Positions 14,739-28,542 of a stretch of 64,000 nt of DNA are shown one piece after another. Position 1 is the first letter of the stretch, and the number at the start of each line of letters is the position of its first letter. The stretch comes from Halictus rubicundus. Lineage: Eukaryota; Arthropoda; Insecta; Hymenoptera; Halictidae. Location: positions 1,612,001 through 1,676,000 of the forward strand of contig NW_027488567.1 of the NCBI RefSeq assembly GCF_050948215.1, in the 5' to 3' direction. The notes under the pieces were generated by a model. The model saw only the letters and a program-made list of their open reading frames with translations, searched no databases and was not told the origin of the DNA. Made by a program: the position numbers and the translations under genes.

Positions 14739-14850
14739 ATAGGATAGAGGATAAGATTGGATAGATTATTGGATACGATTGAGGATAGGATAGGATATAG
14801 GATAGGATAGGATAGATGATAGGATAGGATAGTGGATAGGATAGGATAGA
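14459..14850 (+). repeat. 136/153-bp higher-order repeat run in B1 copy 2
   Basis: Three repeats begin with the AGGATAAGATTGGATAG plus ATTATTGGATACGATTG pair. GATTGG lies at 14466, 14602 and 14755, giving spacings of 136 and 153 bp, or eight and nine 17-bp units. Internal units are variants in the first or last bases of the 17-mer (ATGATAGG, TTGATAGG, AAGATAGG). Confidence 0.88.
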
Positions 14851-16039
14851 GGATAGGATTGGATTGAGGATAGGATAGGAAAGAGGACAGGATAGGATAC
14901 AGGATACGATATTTTAGAGGATACGATATTAGAGAGGATACGATATTATAGAGGATACGATATTATAGAGGATAGGATAGGATAGAGGATAGGGTAGGAT
15001 AGAGGATAGGATAGGATAGAGTATAGGATAGGATAGAGGATAGGATAGGATAGAGGATAGGATAGGATAGAGGATATGATAGGATAGAGGATATGATAGG
15101 ATAGAGGATAGGATACGATAGAATATACGATATTATAGAGGATAGGATAGGATAGAGGATAGGATAGGATAGAGGAGAGGGTTGGATAGAGCATCGGATA
15201 GGATAGAGGATAAGATTGGATAGAGGATAGGATAGGATAGAGGATAGGATAGGATAGAGGATAGGATAGGATAGAGGATCGGATAGGAGAGAGGATAGGA
15301 TAGGATAGAGGATAGGATAGGATAGAGGATAGGATAGGATAGAGGATTGGATAGAGGATCGGATAGGATAGAGGATAAGGTTGGATAGAGGATAGTATAG
15401 GATAGAGGACAGGATAGGATAGAGGATAGGAAACGATAGAGGATAGGATAGGATAGAGTATAGGATAGGATAGAGGATAGGATAGGATAGAGGATAGGAT
15501 AGGATAGAGGATAAGATTGGATAGATTATTGGATACGATTGAGGATAGGATAGGATAGAGGATAGGATAGGATAGATAATAGGATAGGATAGAAGATAGG
15601 ATAGGATAGAGGATAGGATAGGATAGAGGATCGGATAGGAGAGAGGATAGGATAGGATAGAGGATAGGATAGGATAGAGGATAGGATAGGATAGAGGATA
15701 GGATATAATAGAGGATAGGATTAGTAAGAGCATAGGATAGGATAGAGGATACGATAGCATAGAGGATAGGATAGGATAGAGGATAGGATAGGACAGAGGA
15801 TAAGATTGGATAGAGGATAGGATACGGTAGAGGATAGAATAGGATAGAGGATAGGATAAGTAAGAGGATAGGATAGGACAGAGGATAAGATTGGATACAG
15901 GATAGGATAGGATAGAGGATAGGATAGGATAGAGGACAGGATAGGATAGAGGATAGGATTGGATAGAGGATCGGATAGGGTAGAGGATATGATAGGATAG
16001 AGGATAGGATAGGATAGAGGATAGGATAGGATAGATGAT

Positions 16040-17531
16040 ATTATAGGATAGAGGATAAGATTGGATAGATTATTGGATACGATTGAGGATAGGATAGGAT
16101 ATAGGATAGGATAGGATAGATGATAGGATAGGATAGAAGATAGGATAGGATAGTTGATAGGATAGGATAGAGGATAGGATAGGATAGAGGATAGGATAGG
16201 ATAGAGGATAACATAGGGGATTGGATAGCATAGAGGATAGGAGACGATAGAGGATAGGATAGGATAGAGGATAGGATAGGATAGAGGATAGGATATGATA
16301 GGGGATAGGATAGGATAGAGTATAGGATAGAGGATAGGATAGGACAGAGGACAGGATAGGATACAGGATACGATATTATAGAGGATACGATAGTATAGAG
16401 GATAGGATAGGATAGAGGATAGGATAGGATAGAGGATAGGATAGGATAGAGGATAGGATAGGATAGAGGATAGGATAGGATAGAGGATTGCATAGGATAG
16501 AGGATGCGATAGGATAGAGGATAGGATAGGATTGAGGATAGGATAGGACAGAGGATAAGATAGGATACAGGATGCGATATTATAGAGGATAGGATAGGAT
16601 AGAGGATAGGATAGGATAAAGGATAGGGTAGGATAGAGGATAGGATAGGATAGATGATATTATAGGAAAGAGGATATGATATGATAGAGGATACGATATT
16701 ATAGAGGATAGGATAGGATAGAGGATAACATAGGGGATTGGATAGGATAGAGGATAGGATAGGATTGATGATAGGATAGGAAAGAGGTCAGGATAGGATA
16801 CAGGATACGATATTATAGAGGATACGATATTATAGAGGATACGATATTATAGAGGATAGGATAGGATAGAGGATAGGATAGGATAGTGGATAGGATAGGA
16901 TAGAGGATAGGATAGCATAGAGGATATGATAGGATAGAGGATAGGATAGGATAGAAGATAGGATAGGATTGATGATAGGATAGGAAAGAGGACAGGATAG
17001 GATACAAGATACGATATTATAGAGGATAGGATAGGATAGAGGATAGGATAGGATAGAGGATAGGATAGGATAAAGGATAGGATAGGATAGAGGATAGGAT
17101 AGGATAGAGGATTGTATAGGATAGAGGATGCGATAGGATACAGGATACGATATTATAGAGGATAGGATAGGATAGAGGATAGGATAGGATAAAGTATAGG
17201 ATAGGATAGGATAGAGGATAGGGTAGGATAGAGTATAGGATAGGATAGAGGATAGGATAGGTTAGAGGATAGGATAGGATAGTGGATAAGATAGGATAGG
17301 ATAGAGAATAGGATAGGATAGAGGATAGGATAGGATAGAGGATAGGATAGGATAGAGGATAGGATAGGATAGATGATAGGATAGGATAGCGGATTGGATA
17401 GGAAAGAGGACAGGATAGGATACAGGATACGATATTTTAGAGGATACGATATTAGAGAGGATACGATATTATAGAGGATACGATATTATAGAGGATAGGA
17501 TAGGATAGAGGATAGGATAGGATAGAGGATA
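16040..17531 (+). repeat. Partial third copy of the B1 2511-bp unit
   Basis: This 1.49-kb piece repeats about 12072-13563 at an offset of 3968 bp. Landmarks are GATTGGATAG at 12091 and 16059, and AACATAGGG at 12242 and 16210. It starts after a different left flank (ATGATATTATAGGATAG) and ends where AAGATATTATAG opens segment C1. It is separated from the second full copy by about 1.3 kb of other B-class satellite. Confidence 0.83.
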
Positions 17532-18505
17532 AGATATTATAGAGGATACGATATTATAGAGGATACGATATTATAGAGGATACGATATTATAGAGGATAC
17601 GATATTATAGAGGATAGGATAGGATAGATGATATTATAGGAAAGAGGATAGGATATGATAGAGGATACGATATTATAGAGGATAGGATAGGATAGAGGAT
17701 AGGATAGGATAGAGGATAGGATAGGATAGAGACTAGGATAGGATAGAGGATAGGATAGGATAGAGGATAGGATAGGATATAGGATAGGATTGGATAGATG
17801 ATAGGATAGGATAGGGGATAGGATAGGATAGAGGATTGGATAGGATAGAGGATAGGATAGGATAGAGGATAGGATAGGATAGAGGATATGATAGGATAGA
17901 GGATAGGATAGGATAGAGGATAGGATAGGATAGATGATATTATAGGAAAGAGGATAGGATATGATAGAGGATACGATATTATAGAGGATAGGATAGGATA
18001 GGGGATAGGATAGGATAGATGATATTATAGGAAACAGGATAGGATATGATAGAGGATACGATATTATAGAGGATATGACAGGATATAGTATAGGATAGGA
18101 TAGAGGATAAGATAGGATAGAGGATAGGATAGGATAGAGGATAAGATATTATAGAGGATACGATATTATAGAGGATACGATATTATAGAGGATACGATAT
18201 TATAGAGGATACGATATTATAGAGGATAGGATAGGATAGATGATATTATAGGAAAGAGGATAGGATATGATAGAGGATACGATATTATAGAGGATAGGAT
18301 AGGATAGAGGATAGGATAGGATAGAGGATAGGATAGGATAGAGACTAGGATAGGATAGAGGATAGGATAGGATAGAGGATAGGATAGGATATAGGATAGG
18401 ATTGGATAGATGATAGGATAGGATAGGGGATAGGATAGGATAGAGGATTGGATAGGATAGAGGATAGGATAGGATAGAGGATAGGATAGGATAGAGGATA
18501 TGATA
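17526..18505 (+). repeat. 612-bp tandem duplication in segment C1
   Basis: The AAGATATTATAG-plus-b-unit block starts at 17526 and again at 18138, 612 bp later (36 units of 17 bp). GACTAGG lies at 17731 and 18343, the same spacing. The second copy stops matching at about 18506, exactly where C1 also loses register with C2 and C3. This tandem pair is not present in C2 or C3. Confidence 0.87.
17543..17610 (+). repeat. Run of four CpG-bearing b-units
   Basis: Four consecutive copies of AGGATACGATATTATAG follow one AGGATAAGATATTATAG (17526-17542). The b-unit differs from the canonical 17-mer at three positions (G7C, G12T, G13T) and creates a CpG. The same run reappears at 18155-18222 in the duplicated copy. 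Confidence 0.93.
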
Positions 18506-18507
18506 GG
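18506..18507. other. Site of a 216-bp deletion in C1 relative to C2 and C3
   Basis: C1 reads TGATAGGATGGTGG across this point (18501-18514). In C2 the same left half lies at 44519 and the right half (GATGGTGG) at 44741, so the landmark offset rises from 26018 to 26234. The missing 216 bp correspond to 44525-44740 and include an AACATAGGGGATTGG word. C3 also has the stretch. A deletion in C1 is the simpler reading, but an insertion before C2 and C3 split would also fit. Confidence 0.85.
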
Positions 18508-19928
18508 ATGGTGGATAGGATAGGATAGAGTATAGGATGGGATAGAGGATATGATAGGATAGAGGATAGGATAGGATAGAGGATAGGATAGGATAGATGA
18601 TATTATAGGAAAGAGGATAGGATATAATAGAGGATAACATAGGAGATTGGATAGGATAGAGGATAGGATAGGATTGATGATAGGATAGGAAAGAGGACAG
18701 GATAGGATACAGGATATTATAGAGGATAGGATAGGATAAAGGATAGGATAGGATAGAGGATAGGATAGGATAGAGTATAGGATAGGATAGAGGATAGGAT
18801 AGGATAGAGGATAGGATAGGATAGAGGATAGGATAGGATAGAGGATGGGATAGGATGGAGGATAGGATAGCATAGAGGATAGGATAGGATAGAGGATAGG
18901 ATAGGATAGATTATAGGATACGATAGAGGATAGGATAGAGGATAGGATAGAGTATTGGATAGGATAGAGGATATTATAGGATAGAGGATAGGATAGGATA
19001 GCGGATAGGATAGGATGGAGTATACGATAGAATTGAGGATAGGATAGGGTTGAGGATAGGATAGGATCGAGGATAGGAGAAGATAGAGGATAGGATAGGA
19101 TAGAGGATACGATACGATAGAGGATAGGATAGATAATAGGATAGGATAGAGGATAGGGCATTGGATCGGATACAGGATAGGAGACGGTAGAGGATTGGAT
19201 AGGATAGAGGATAGGATAGGATAGAGGATAGGATAGGATAGAGGATTGTATAGGATAGAGGATTGTATAGGATAGAGGATGCGATAGGATACAGGATACG
19301 ATATTATAGAGGATAGGATAGGATAGAGGATAGGATAGGATAAAGGATAGGATAGGATAGAGGATAGGATAGGATAGAGGATAGGATAGGATAGAGGATA
19401 GGATAGGATAGAGGATAGGATAGGATAGAGGATAGGATAGGACAGAGGATAGGATAGGATAGAGGATAGGATAGGATAGAAGATCGGATAGGATAGAGGA
19501 TAGGATAGTATAGAGGATAGGATAGGATACAGGATAGGATAGGATAGAGGATAGGATAGGATAGAGGATAGGATAGAGGATAGGATAGGATAGAGGATAG
19601 TATAGGATAGAGGATAGGATAGGACAGAGGATAGGATAGTATAGAGGATAGGATATTATAGAGGATAGGATAGGATAGACGATAACATAGGGGATTGGAT
19701 AGCATAGAGGATAGGAGACGATAGAGGATAGGATAGGATAGAGGATCGGATAGGATAGAGGATAGGATAGGATAGAGGATAGGATAGGATACAGGATAGG
19801 ATATGATAGAGGATTGGATAGGATAGAGGATGCGATAGGATTGAGGATAGGATAGGACAGAGGATAAGATAGGATACAGGATACGATATTATAGAGGAGA
19901 GGATAGGATAGAGGATAGGATAGGATAA

Positions 19929-22900
19929 AGGATAGGATAGGATAGTGGATATGATAGGATAGAGGATAGGGTAGGATAGAGGATAGGATAGGATAGAGGA
20001 TAGGATATGATAGAGGATAGGATAGAGGATAGGATAGGAAAGAGGACAGGATAGGATACAGGATACGATATTATAGATGATACGATATTATAGAGGATAC
20101 GATATTATAGAGGATATGATAGGATAGAGGATAGGGTAGGATAGAGGATTGGATAGGATAGAGGATAGGATGGGATAGACGATAGGATAGGATAGAGGAT
20201 AGGATAGGATAGAGGATAGGATAGGATAGAGGATATGATAGGATATAGTATAGGATAGGAAAGAGGACAGGATAGGATACAGGATACGATATTATAGAGG
20301 ATACGATATTATAGAGGATAGGATAGGATACAGGATAGGGTAGGATATAGGATAGGATAGGATAGAGGATAGGATAGGATAGAGGATAGGATAGGATAGA
20401 GGATTGGATAGGATAGCGGATGTGATAGGATAGAGGATAGGATAGGAAAGAGGACAGGATAGGATACAGGATACGATATTATAGAGGATACGATATTGTA
20501 GAGGATAGGATAGGATAGAGGATAGGATAGGATAGAGGATAGGATAGGATAGAGGATAGGATAGGATAGAGGATTGGATAGGATTGAGGATGCGATAGGA
20601 TAGAGGATAGGATAGGATTGAGGATAGGATAGGACAAAGGATAAGATAGGATACAGGATACGATATTATAGAGGATAGGATAGGATAGGGGATAGGATAG
20701 GATAAAGGATAGGGTAGGATAGAGGATAGGATAGGATAGAGGATAGGATACGATAGAGGATAGGATAGGATAGAGGATAGGATAGGATAGAGGATAGGAT
20801 AGGATAGAGGATAGGAAAGGATAGAGGATAGGATAGGATAGAGGATTGGATAGGATAGAGGATTGGATAGGATAGAGGATAGGATAGGATTGAGGATAGG
20901 ATAGGACAGAGGATAAGGTAGGATACAGTATACGATATTATAGAGGATAGGATAGGATAAAGGATAGGATAGGATAGTGGATATGATAGGATAGAGGATA
21001 GGGTAGGATACAGGATAGGATAGGATAGAGGATAGGATATGATAGAGGATTGGATAGGATAGAGGATGCGATAGGATAGAGGATAGGATAGGATTGTGGA
21101 TAGGATAGGACAAAGGATAAGATAGGATACAGGATACGATATTATAGAGGATAGGATAGGATAGAGGATAGGATAGGATAAAGGATAGGGTAGGATAGAG
21201 GATAGGATAGGATAGAGTATAGGATAGGATAGAGGATAGGATAGGATAGAGGATAGGATAGGATAGAGGATATGATAGGATAGAGGATATGACAGGATAG
21301 AGGATGGGGTAGGATAGAGGATAGGATAGGATAGAGGATAGGATATGATAGAGGATAGGATAGGATACAGGATAGGATAGGATAGAGGATAGGATAGGAT
21401 AGAGGATAGGATAGGATAGAGGATAGGATAGGATAGAGGATAAGATAGGATACAGGATACGATATTATAGAGGATAGGATAGTATAGAGGATAGGATAGG
21501 ATAGAGGATAGGATAGGATAGAGGATAGGATAGAGGATAGGATAGAGGATAGAGGATAGGATAGGATAGAGGACAGGATAGGATAGAGGATAGGATAGGA
21601 TAGAGGATTGGATAGGATGGAGGATGCGATAGGATAGAGGATAGGATAGGATTGAGGATAGGATAGGACAGAGGATAAGATAGGATACAGGATACGATAT
21701 TATAGAGGATAGGATAGGATAGAGGATAGGATAGGATAAAGGATAGGATAGGATAGTGGATATGATAGGATAGAGGATAGGGTAGGATAGAGGATAGGAT
21801 AGGATAGAGGATAGGATATGATAGAGGATAGGATAGAGGATAGGATAGGAAAGAGGACAGGATAGGATACAGGATACGATATTATAGAGGATACGATATT
21901 ATAGAGGATACGATATTATAGAGGATATGATAGGATAGAGGATAGGGTAGGATAGAGGATTGGATAGGATAGAGGATAGGATGGGATAGACGATAGGATA
22001 GGATAGAGGATAGGATAGGATAGAGGATAGGATAGGATAGATGATATGATAGGATATAGTATAGGATAGGAAAGAGGACAGGATAGGATACAGGATACGA
22101 TATTATAGAGGATACGATATTATAGAGGATAGGATAGGATAGAGGATAGGATAGGATAAAGGATAGGGTAGGATAGAGGATAGGATAGGATAGAGGATAG
22201 GATACGATAGAGGATAGGATAGGATAGAGGATAGGATAGGATAGAGGATAGGATAGGATAGAGGATAGGAAAGGATAGAGGATAGGATAGGATAGAGGAT
22301 TGGATAGGATAGAGGATGCGATAGGATAGAGGATAGGATAGGATTGAGGATAGGATAGGACAGAGGATAAGGTAGGATACAGGATACGATATTATAGAGG
22401 ATCGGATAGGATAGAGGATAGGATAGGATAAAGGATAGGATAGGATAGTGGATATGATAGGATAGAGGATAGGGTAGGATAGAGGATAGGATAGGATAGA
22501 GGATAGGATATGATAGAGGATTGGATAGGATAGAGGATGCGATAGGATAGAGGATAGGATAGGATTGTGGATAGGATAGGACAAAGGATAAGATAGGATA
22601 CAGGATACGATATTATAGAGGATAGGATAGGATAGAGGATAGGATAGGATAAAGGATAGGGTAGGATAGAGGATAGGATAGGATAGAGTATAGGATAGGA
22701 TAGAGGATAGGATAGGATAGAGGATAGGATAGGATAAAGGATATGATAGGATAGAGGATATGATAGGATAGAGGATGGGGTAGGATAAAGGATAGGATAG
22801 GATAGTGGATATGATAGGATAGAGGATAGGGTAGGATAGAGGATAGGATAGGATAGAGGATAGGATATGATAGAGGATAGGATAGAGGATAGGATAGGAA

Positions 22901-25900
22901 AGAGGACAGGATAGGATACAGGATACGATATTATAGATGATACGATATTATAGAGGATACGATATTATAGAGGATATGATAGGATAGAGGATAGGGTAGG
23001 ATAGAGGATTGGATAGGATAGAGGATAGGATGGGATAGACGATAGGATAGGATAGAGGATAGGATAGGATAGAGGATAGGATAGGATAGAGGATATGATA
23101 GGATATAGTATAGGATAGGAAAGAGGACAGGATAGGATACAGGATACGATATTATAGAGGATACGATATTATAGAGGATAGGATAGGATACAGGATAGGG
23201 TAGGATATAGGATAGGATAGGATAGAGGATAGGATAGGATAGAGGATAGGATAGGATAGAGGATTGGATAGGATAGCGGATGTGATAGGATAGAGGATAG
23301 GATAGGAAAGAGGACAGGATAGGATACAGGATACGATATTATAGAGGATACGATATTGTAGAGGATAGGATAGGATAGAGGATAGGATAGGATAGAGGAT
23401 AGGATAGGATAGAGGATAGGATAGGATAGAGGATTGGATAGGATTGAGGATGCGATAGGATAGAGGATAGGATAGGATTGAGGATAGGATAGGACAAAGG
23501 ATAAGATAGGATACAGGATACGATATTATAGAGGATAGGATAGGATAGGGGATAGGATAGGATAAAGGATAGGGTAGGATAGAGGATAGGATAGGATAGA
23601 GGATAGGATACGATAGAGGATAGGATAGGATAGAGGATAGGATAGGATAGAGGATAGGATAGGATAGAGGATAGGAAAGGATAGAGGATAGGATAGGATA
23701 GAGGATTGGATAGGATAGAGGATTGGATAGGATAGAGGATAGGATAGGATTGAGGATAGGATAGGACAGAGGATAAGGTAGGATACAGTATACGATATTA
23801 TAGAGGATCGGATAGGATAGAGGATAGGATAGGATAAAGGATAGGATAGGATAGTGGATATGATAGGATAGAGGATAGGGTAGGATACAGGATAGGATAG
23901 GATAGAGGATAGGATATGATAGAGGATTGGATAGGATAGAGGATGCGATAGGATAGAGGATAGGATAGGATTGTGGATAGGATAGGACAAAGGATAAGAT
24001 AGGATACAGGATACGATATTATAGAGGATAGGATAGGATAGAGGATAGGATAGGATAAAGGATAGGGTAGGATAGAGGATAGGATAGGATAGAGTATAGG
24101 ATAGGATAGAGGATAGGATAGGATAGAGGATAGGATAGGATAGAGGATATGATAGGATAGAGGATATGACAGGATAGAGGATGGGGTAGGATAGAGGATA
24201 GGATAGGATAGAGGATAGGATATGATAGAGGATAGGATAGGATACAGGATAGGATAGGATAGAGGATAGGATAGGATAGAGGATAGGATAGGATAGAGGA
24301 TAGGATAGGATAGAGGATAAGATAGGATACAGGATACGATATTATAGAGGATAGGATAGTATAGAGGATAGGATAGGATAGAGGATAGGATAGGATAGAG
24401 GATAGGATAGAGGATAGGATAGAGGATAGAGGATAGGATAGGATAGAGGACAGGATAGGATAGAGGATAGGATAGGATAGAGGATTGGATAGGATGGAGG
24501 ATGCGATAGGATAGAGGATAGGATAGGATTGAGGATAGGATAGGACAGAGGATAAGATAGGATACAGGATACGATATTATAGAGGATAGGATAGGATAGA
24601 GGATAGGATAGGATAAAGGATAGGATAGGATAGTGGATATGATAGGATAGAGGATAGGGTAGGATAGAGGATAGGATAGGATAGAGGATAGGATATGATA
24701 GAGGATAGGATAGAGGATAGGATAGGAAAGAGGACAGGATAGGATACAGGATACGATATTATAGAGGATACGATATTATAGAGGATACGATATTATAGAG
24801 GATATGATAGGATAGAGGATAGGGTAGGATAGAGGATTGGATAGGATAGAGGATAGGATGGGATAGACGATAGGATAGGATAGAGGATAGGATAGGATAG
24901 AGGATAGGATAGGATAGATGATATGATAGGATATAGTATAGGATAGGAAAGAGGACAGGATAGGATACAGGATACGATATTATAGAGGATACGATATTAT
25001 AGAGGATAGGATAGGATAGAGGATAGGATAGGATAAAGGATAGGGTAGGATAGAGGATAGGATAGGATAGAGGATAGGATACGATAGAGGATAGGATAGG
25101 ATAGAGGATAGGATAGGATAGAGGATAGGATAGGATAGAGGATAGGAAAGGATAGAGGATAGGATAGGATAGAGGATTGGATAGGATAGAGGATGCGATA
25201 GGATAGAGGATAGGATAGGATTGAGGATAGGATAGGACAGAGGATAAGGTAGGATACAGGATACGATATTATAGAGGATCGGATAGGATAGAGGATAGGA
25301 TAGGATAAAGGATAGGATAGGATAGTGGATATGATAGGATAGAGGATAGGGTAGGATAGAGGATAGGATAGGATAGAGGATAGGATATGATAGAGGATTG
25401 GATAGGATAGAGGATGCGATAGGATAGAGGATAGGATAGGATTGTGGATAGGATAGGACAAAGGATAAGATAGGATACAGGATACGATATTATAGAGGAT
25501 AGGATAGGATAGAGGATAGGATAGGATAAAGGATAGGGTAGGATAGAGGATAGGATAGGATAGAGTATAGGATAGGATAGAGGATAGGATAGGATAGAGG
25601 ATAGGATAGGATAAAGGATATGATAGGATAGAGGATATGATAGGATAGAGGATGGGGTAGGATAAAGGATAGGATAGGATAGTGGATATGATAGGATAGA
25701 GGATAGGGTAGGATAGAGGATAGGATAGGATAGAGGATAGGATATGATAGAGGATAGGATAGAGGATAGGATAGGAAAGAGGACAGGATAGGATACAGGA
25801 TACGATATTATAGATGATACGATATTATAGAGGATACGATATTATAGAGGATATGATAGGATAGAGGATAGGGTAGGATAGAGGATTGGATAGGATAGAG

Positions 25901-28542
25901 GATAGGATGGGATAGACGATAGGATAGGATAGAGGATAGGATAGGATAGAGGATAGGATAGGATAGAGGATATGATAGGATATAGTATAGGATAGGAAAG
26001 AGGACAGGATAGGATACAGGATACGATATTATAGAGGATACGATATTATAGAGGATAGGATAGGATACAGGATAGGGTAGGATATAGGATAGGATAGGAT
26101 AGAGGATAGGATAGGATAGAGGATAGGATAGGATAGAGGATTGGATAGGATAGCGGATGTGATAGGATAGAGGATAGGATAGGAAAGAGGACAGGATAGG
26201 ATACAGGATACGATATTATAGAGGATACGATATTGTAGAGGATAGGATAGGATAGAGGATAGGATAGGATAGAGGATAGGATAGGATAGAGGATAGGATA
26301 GGATAGAGGATTGGATAGGATTGAGGATGCGATAGGATAGAGGATAGGATAGGATTGAGGATAGGATAGGACAAAGGATAAGATAGGATACAGGATACGA
26401 TATTATAGAGGATAGGATAGGATAGGGGATAGGATAGGATAAAGGATAGGGTAGGATAGAGGATAGGATAGGATAGAGGATAGGATACGATAGAGGATAG
26501 GATAGGATAGAGGATAGGATAGGATAGAGGATAGGATAGGATAGAGGATAGGAAAGGATAGAGGATAGGATAGGATAGAGGATTGGATAGGATAGAGGAT
26601 TGGATAGGATAGAGGATAGGATAGGATTGAGGATAGGATAGGACAGAGGATAAGGTAGGATACAGTATACGATATTATAGAGGATCGGATAGGATAGAGG
26701 ATAGGATAGGATAAAGGATAGGATAGGATAGTGGATATGATAGGATAGAGGATAGGGTAGGATACAGGATAGGATAGGATAGAGGATAGGATATGATAGA
26801 GGATTGGATAGGATAGAGGATGCGATAGGATAGAGGATAGGATAGGATTGTGGATAGGATAGGACAAAGGATAAGATAGGATACAGGATACGATATTATA
26901 GAGGATAGGATAGGATAGAGGATAGGATAGGATAAAGGATAGGGTAGGATAGAGGATAGGATAGGATAGAGTATAGGATAGGATAGAGGATAGGATAGGA
27001 TAGAGGATAGGATAGGATAGAGGATATGATAGGATAGAGGATATGACAGGATAGAGGATGGGGTAGGATAGAGGATAGGATAGGATAGAGGATAGGATAT
27101 GATAGAGGATAGGATAGGATACAGGATAGGATAGGATAGAGGATAGGATAGGATAGAGGATAGGATAGGATAGAGGATAGGATAGGATAGAGGATAAGAT
27201 AGGATACAGGATACGATATTATAGAGGATAGGATAGTATAGAGGATAGGATAGGATAGAGGATAGGATAGGATAGAGGATAGGATAGAGGATAGGATAGA
27301 GGATAGAGGATAGGATAGGATAGAGGACAGGATAGGATAGAGGATAGGATAGGATAGAGGATTGGATAGGATGGAGGATGCGATAGGATAGAGGATAGGA
27401 TAGGATTGAGGATAGGATAGGACAGAGGATAAGATAGGATACAGGATACGATATTATAGAGGATAGGATAGGATAGAGGATAGGATAGGATAAAGGATAG
27501 GATAGGATAGTGGATATGATAGGATAGAGGATAGGGTAGGATAGAGGATAGGATAGGATAGAGGATAGGATATGATAGAGGATAGGATAGAGGATAGGAT
27601 AGGAAAGAGGACAGGATAGGATACAGGATACGATATTATAGAGGATACGATATTATAGAGGATACGATATTATAGAGGATATGATAGGATAGAGGATAGG
27701 GTAGGATAGAGGATTGGATAGGATAGAGGATAGGATGGGATAGACGATAGGATAGGATAGAGGATAGGATAGGATAGAGGATAGGATAGGATAGATGATA
27801 TGATAGGATATAGTATAGGATAGGAAAGAGGACAGGATAGGATACAGGATACGATATTATAGAGGATACGATATTATAGAGGATAGGATAGGATAGAGGA
27901 TAGGATAGGATAAAGGATAGGGTAGGATAGAGGATAGGATAGGATAGAGGATAGGATACGATAGAGGATAGGATAGGATAGAGGATAGGATAGGATAGAG
28001 GATAGGATAGGATAGAGGATAGGAAAGGATAGAGGATAGGATAGGATAGAGGATTGGATAGGATAGAGGATGCGATAGGATAGAGGATAGGATAGGATTG
28101 AGGATAGGATAGGACAGAGGATAAGGTAGGATACAGGATACGATATTATAGAGGATCGGATAGGATAGAGGATAGGATAGGATAAAGGATAGGATAGGAT
28201 AGTGGATATGATAGGATAGAGGATAGGGTAGGATAGAGGATAGGATAGGATAGAGGATAGGATATGATAGAGGATTGGATAGGATAGAGGATGCGATAGG
28301 ATAGAGGATAGGATAGGATTGTGGATAGGATAGGACAAAGGATAAGATAGGATACAGGATACGATATTATAGAGGATAGGATAGGATAGAGGATAGGATA
28401 GGATAAAGGATAGGGTAGGATAGAGGATAGGATAGGATAGAGTATAGGATAGGATAGAGGATAGGATAGGATAGAGGATAGGATAGGATAAAGGATATGA
28501 TAGGATAGAGGATATGATAGGATAGAGGATGGGGTAGGATAG
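19929..28542 (+). repeat. Segment D1: 2877-bp higher-order unit in three tandem copies
   Basis: Copies lie at about 19929-22788 (17 bp shorter than the others), 22789-25665 and 25666-28542. Landmarks recur at 22120, 24997 and 27874, and at 23526 and 26403, all 2877 bp apart. Each unit is a dimer of related halves: successive landmarks at 21113, 22584, 23990, 25461, 26867 and 28338 alternate between spacings of 1471 and 1406 bp. The array ends at 28542, where GGGGTAGGATAGAGG replaces GGGGTAGGATAAAGG. The copies look nearly identical, although I did not align them base by base. Confidence 0.88.
21522..21552 (+). repeat. Run of two 12-bp units and one 7-bp unit in D1
   Basis: Two AGGATAGGATAG units (21522-21545) are followed by one AGGATAG (21546-21552), between canonical 17-mers. 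The same 12-12-7 pattern occurs at 24399-24429, 27276-27306 and 46175-46205. It is the short form of the run that has three and four 12-mers in segment D2. Confidence 0.92.

Larger units (their letters stand above)
9050..17525 (+). repeat. Segment B1 of the satellite super-repeat (cycle 1)
   Basis: B-class satellite is marked by AACATAGGGGATTGGATAGC, by GAGGTCAGG (about 10307, 12818, 16786) in place of the usual GAGGACAGG, and by the paired 17-mers AGGATAAGATTGGATAG and ATTATTGGATACGATTG. About 9128-10014 matches 35441-36327 at exactly 26313 bp. The segment is enlarged by an internal 2511-bp tandem duplication and a further partial copy, both absent at this place in B2. A sub-block at about 14.86-16.0 kb recurs at about 42.8-43.9 kb at an offset of 27934 bp (for example GAATATACG at 15121 and 43055). 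Confidence 0.78.
17526..19870 (+). repeat. Segment C1 of the satellite super-repeat (cycle 1)
   Basis: C-class satellite opens with AGGATAAGATATTATAG and a run of b-type units. It carries GAGACTAGG, GATGGTGG and GGGCATTGGATCGGATACAG (about 19150). It matches C2 at 26018 bp (18200 and 44218) and C3 a further 17905 bp on. C1 lacks a 216-bp stretch present in both other C copies, and its first part is tandemly duplicated. Confidence 0.8.
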
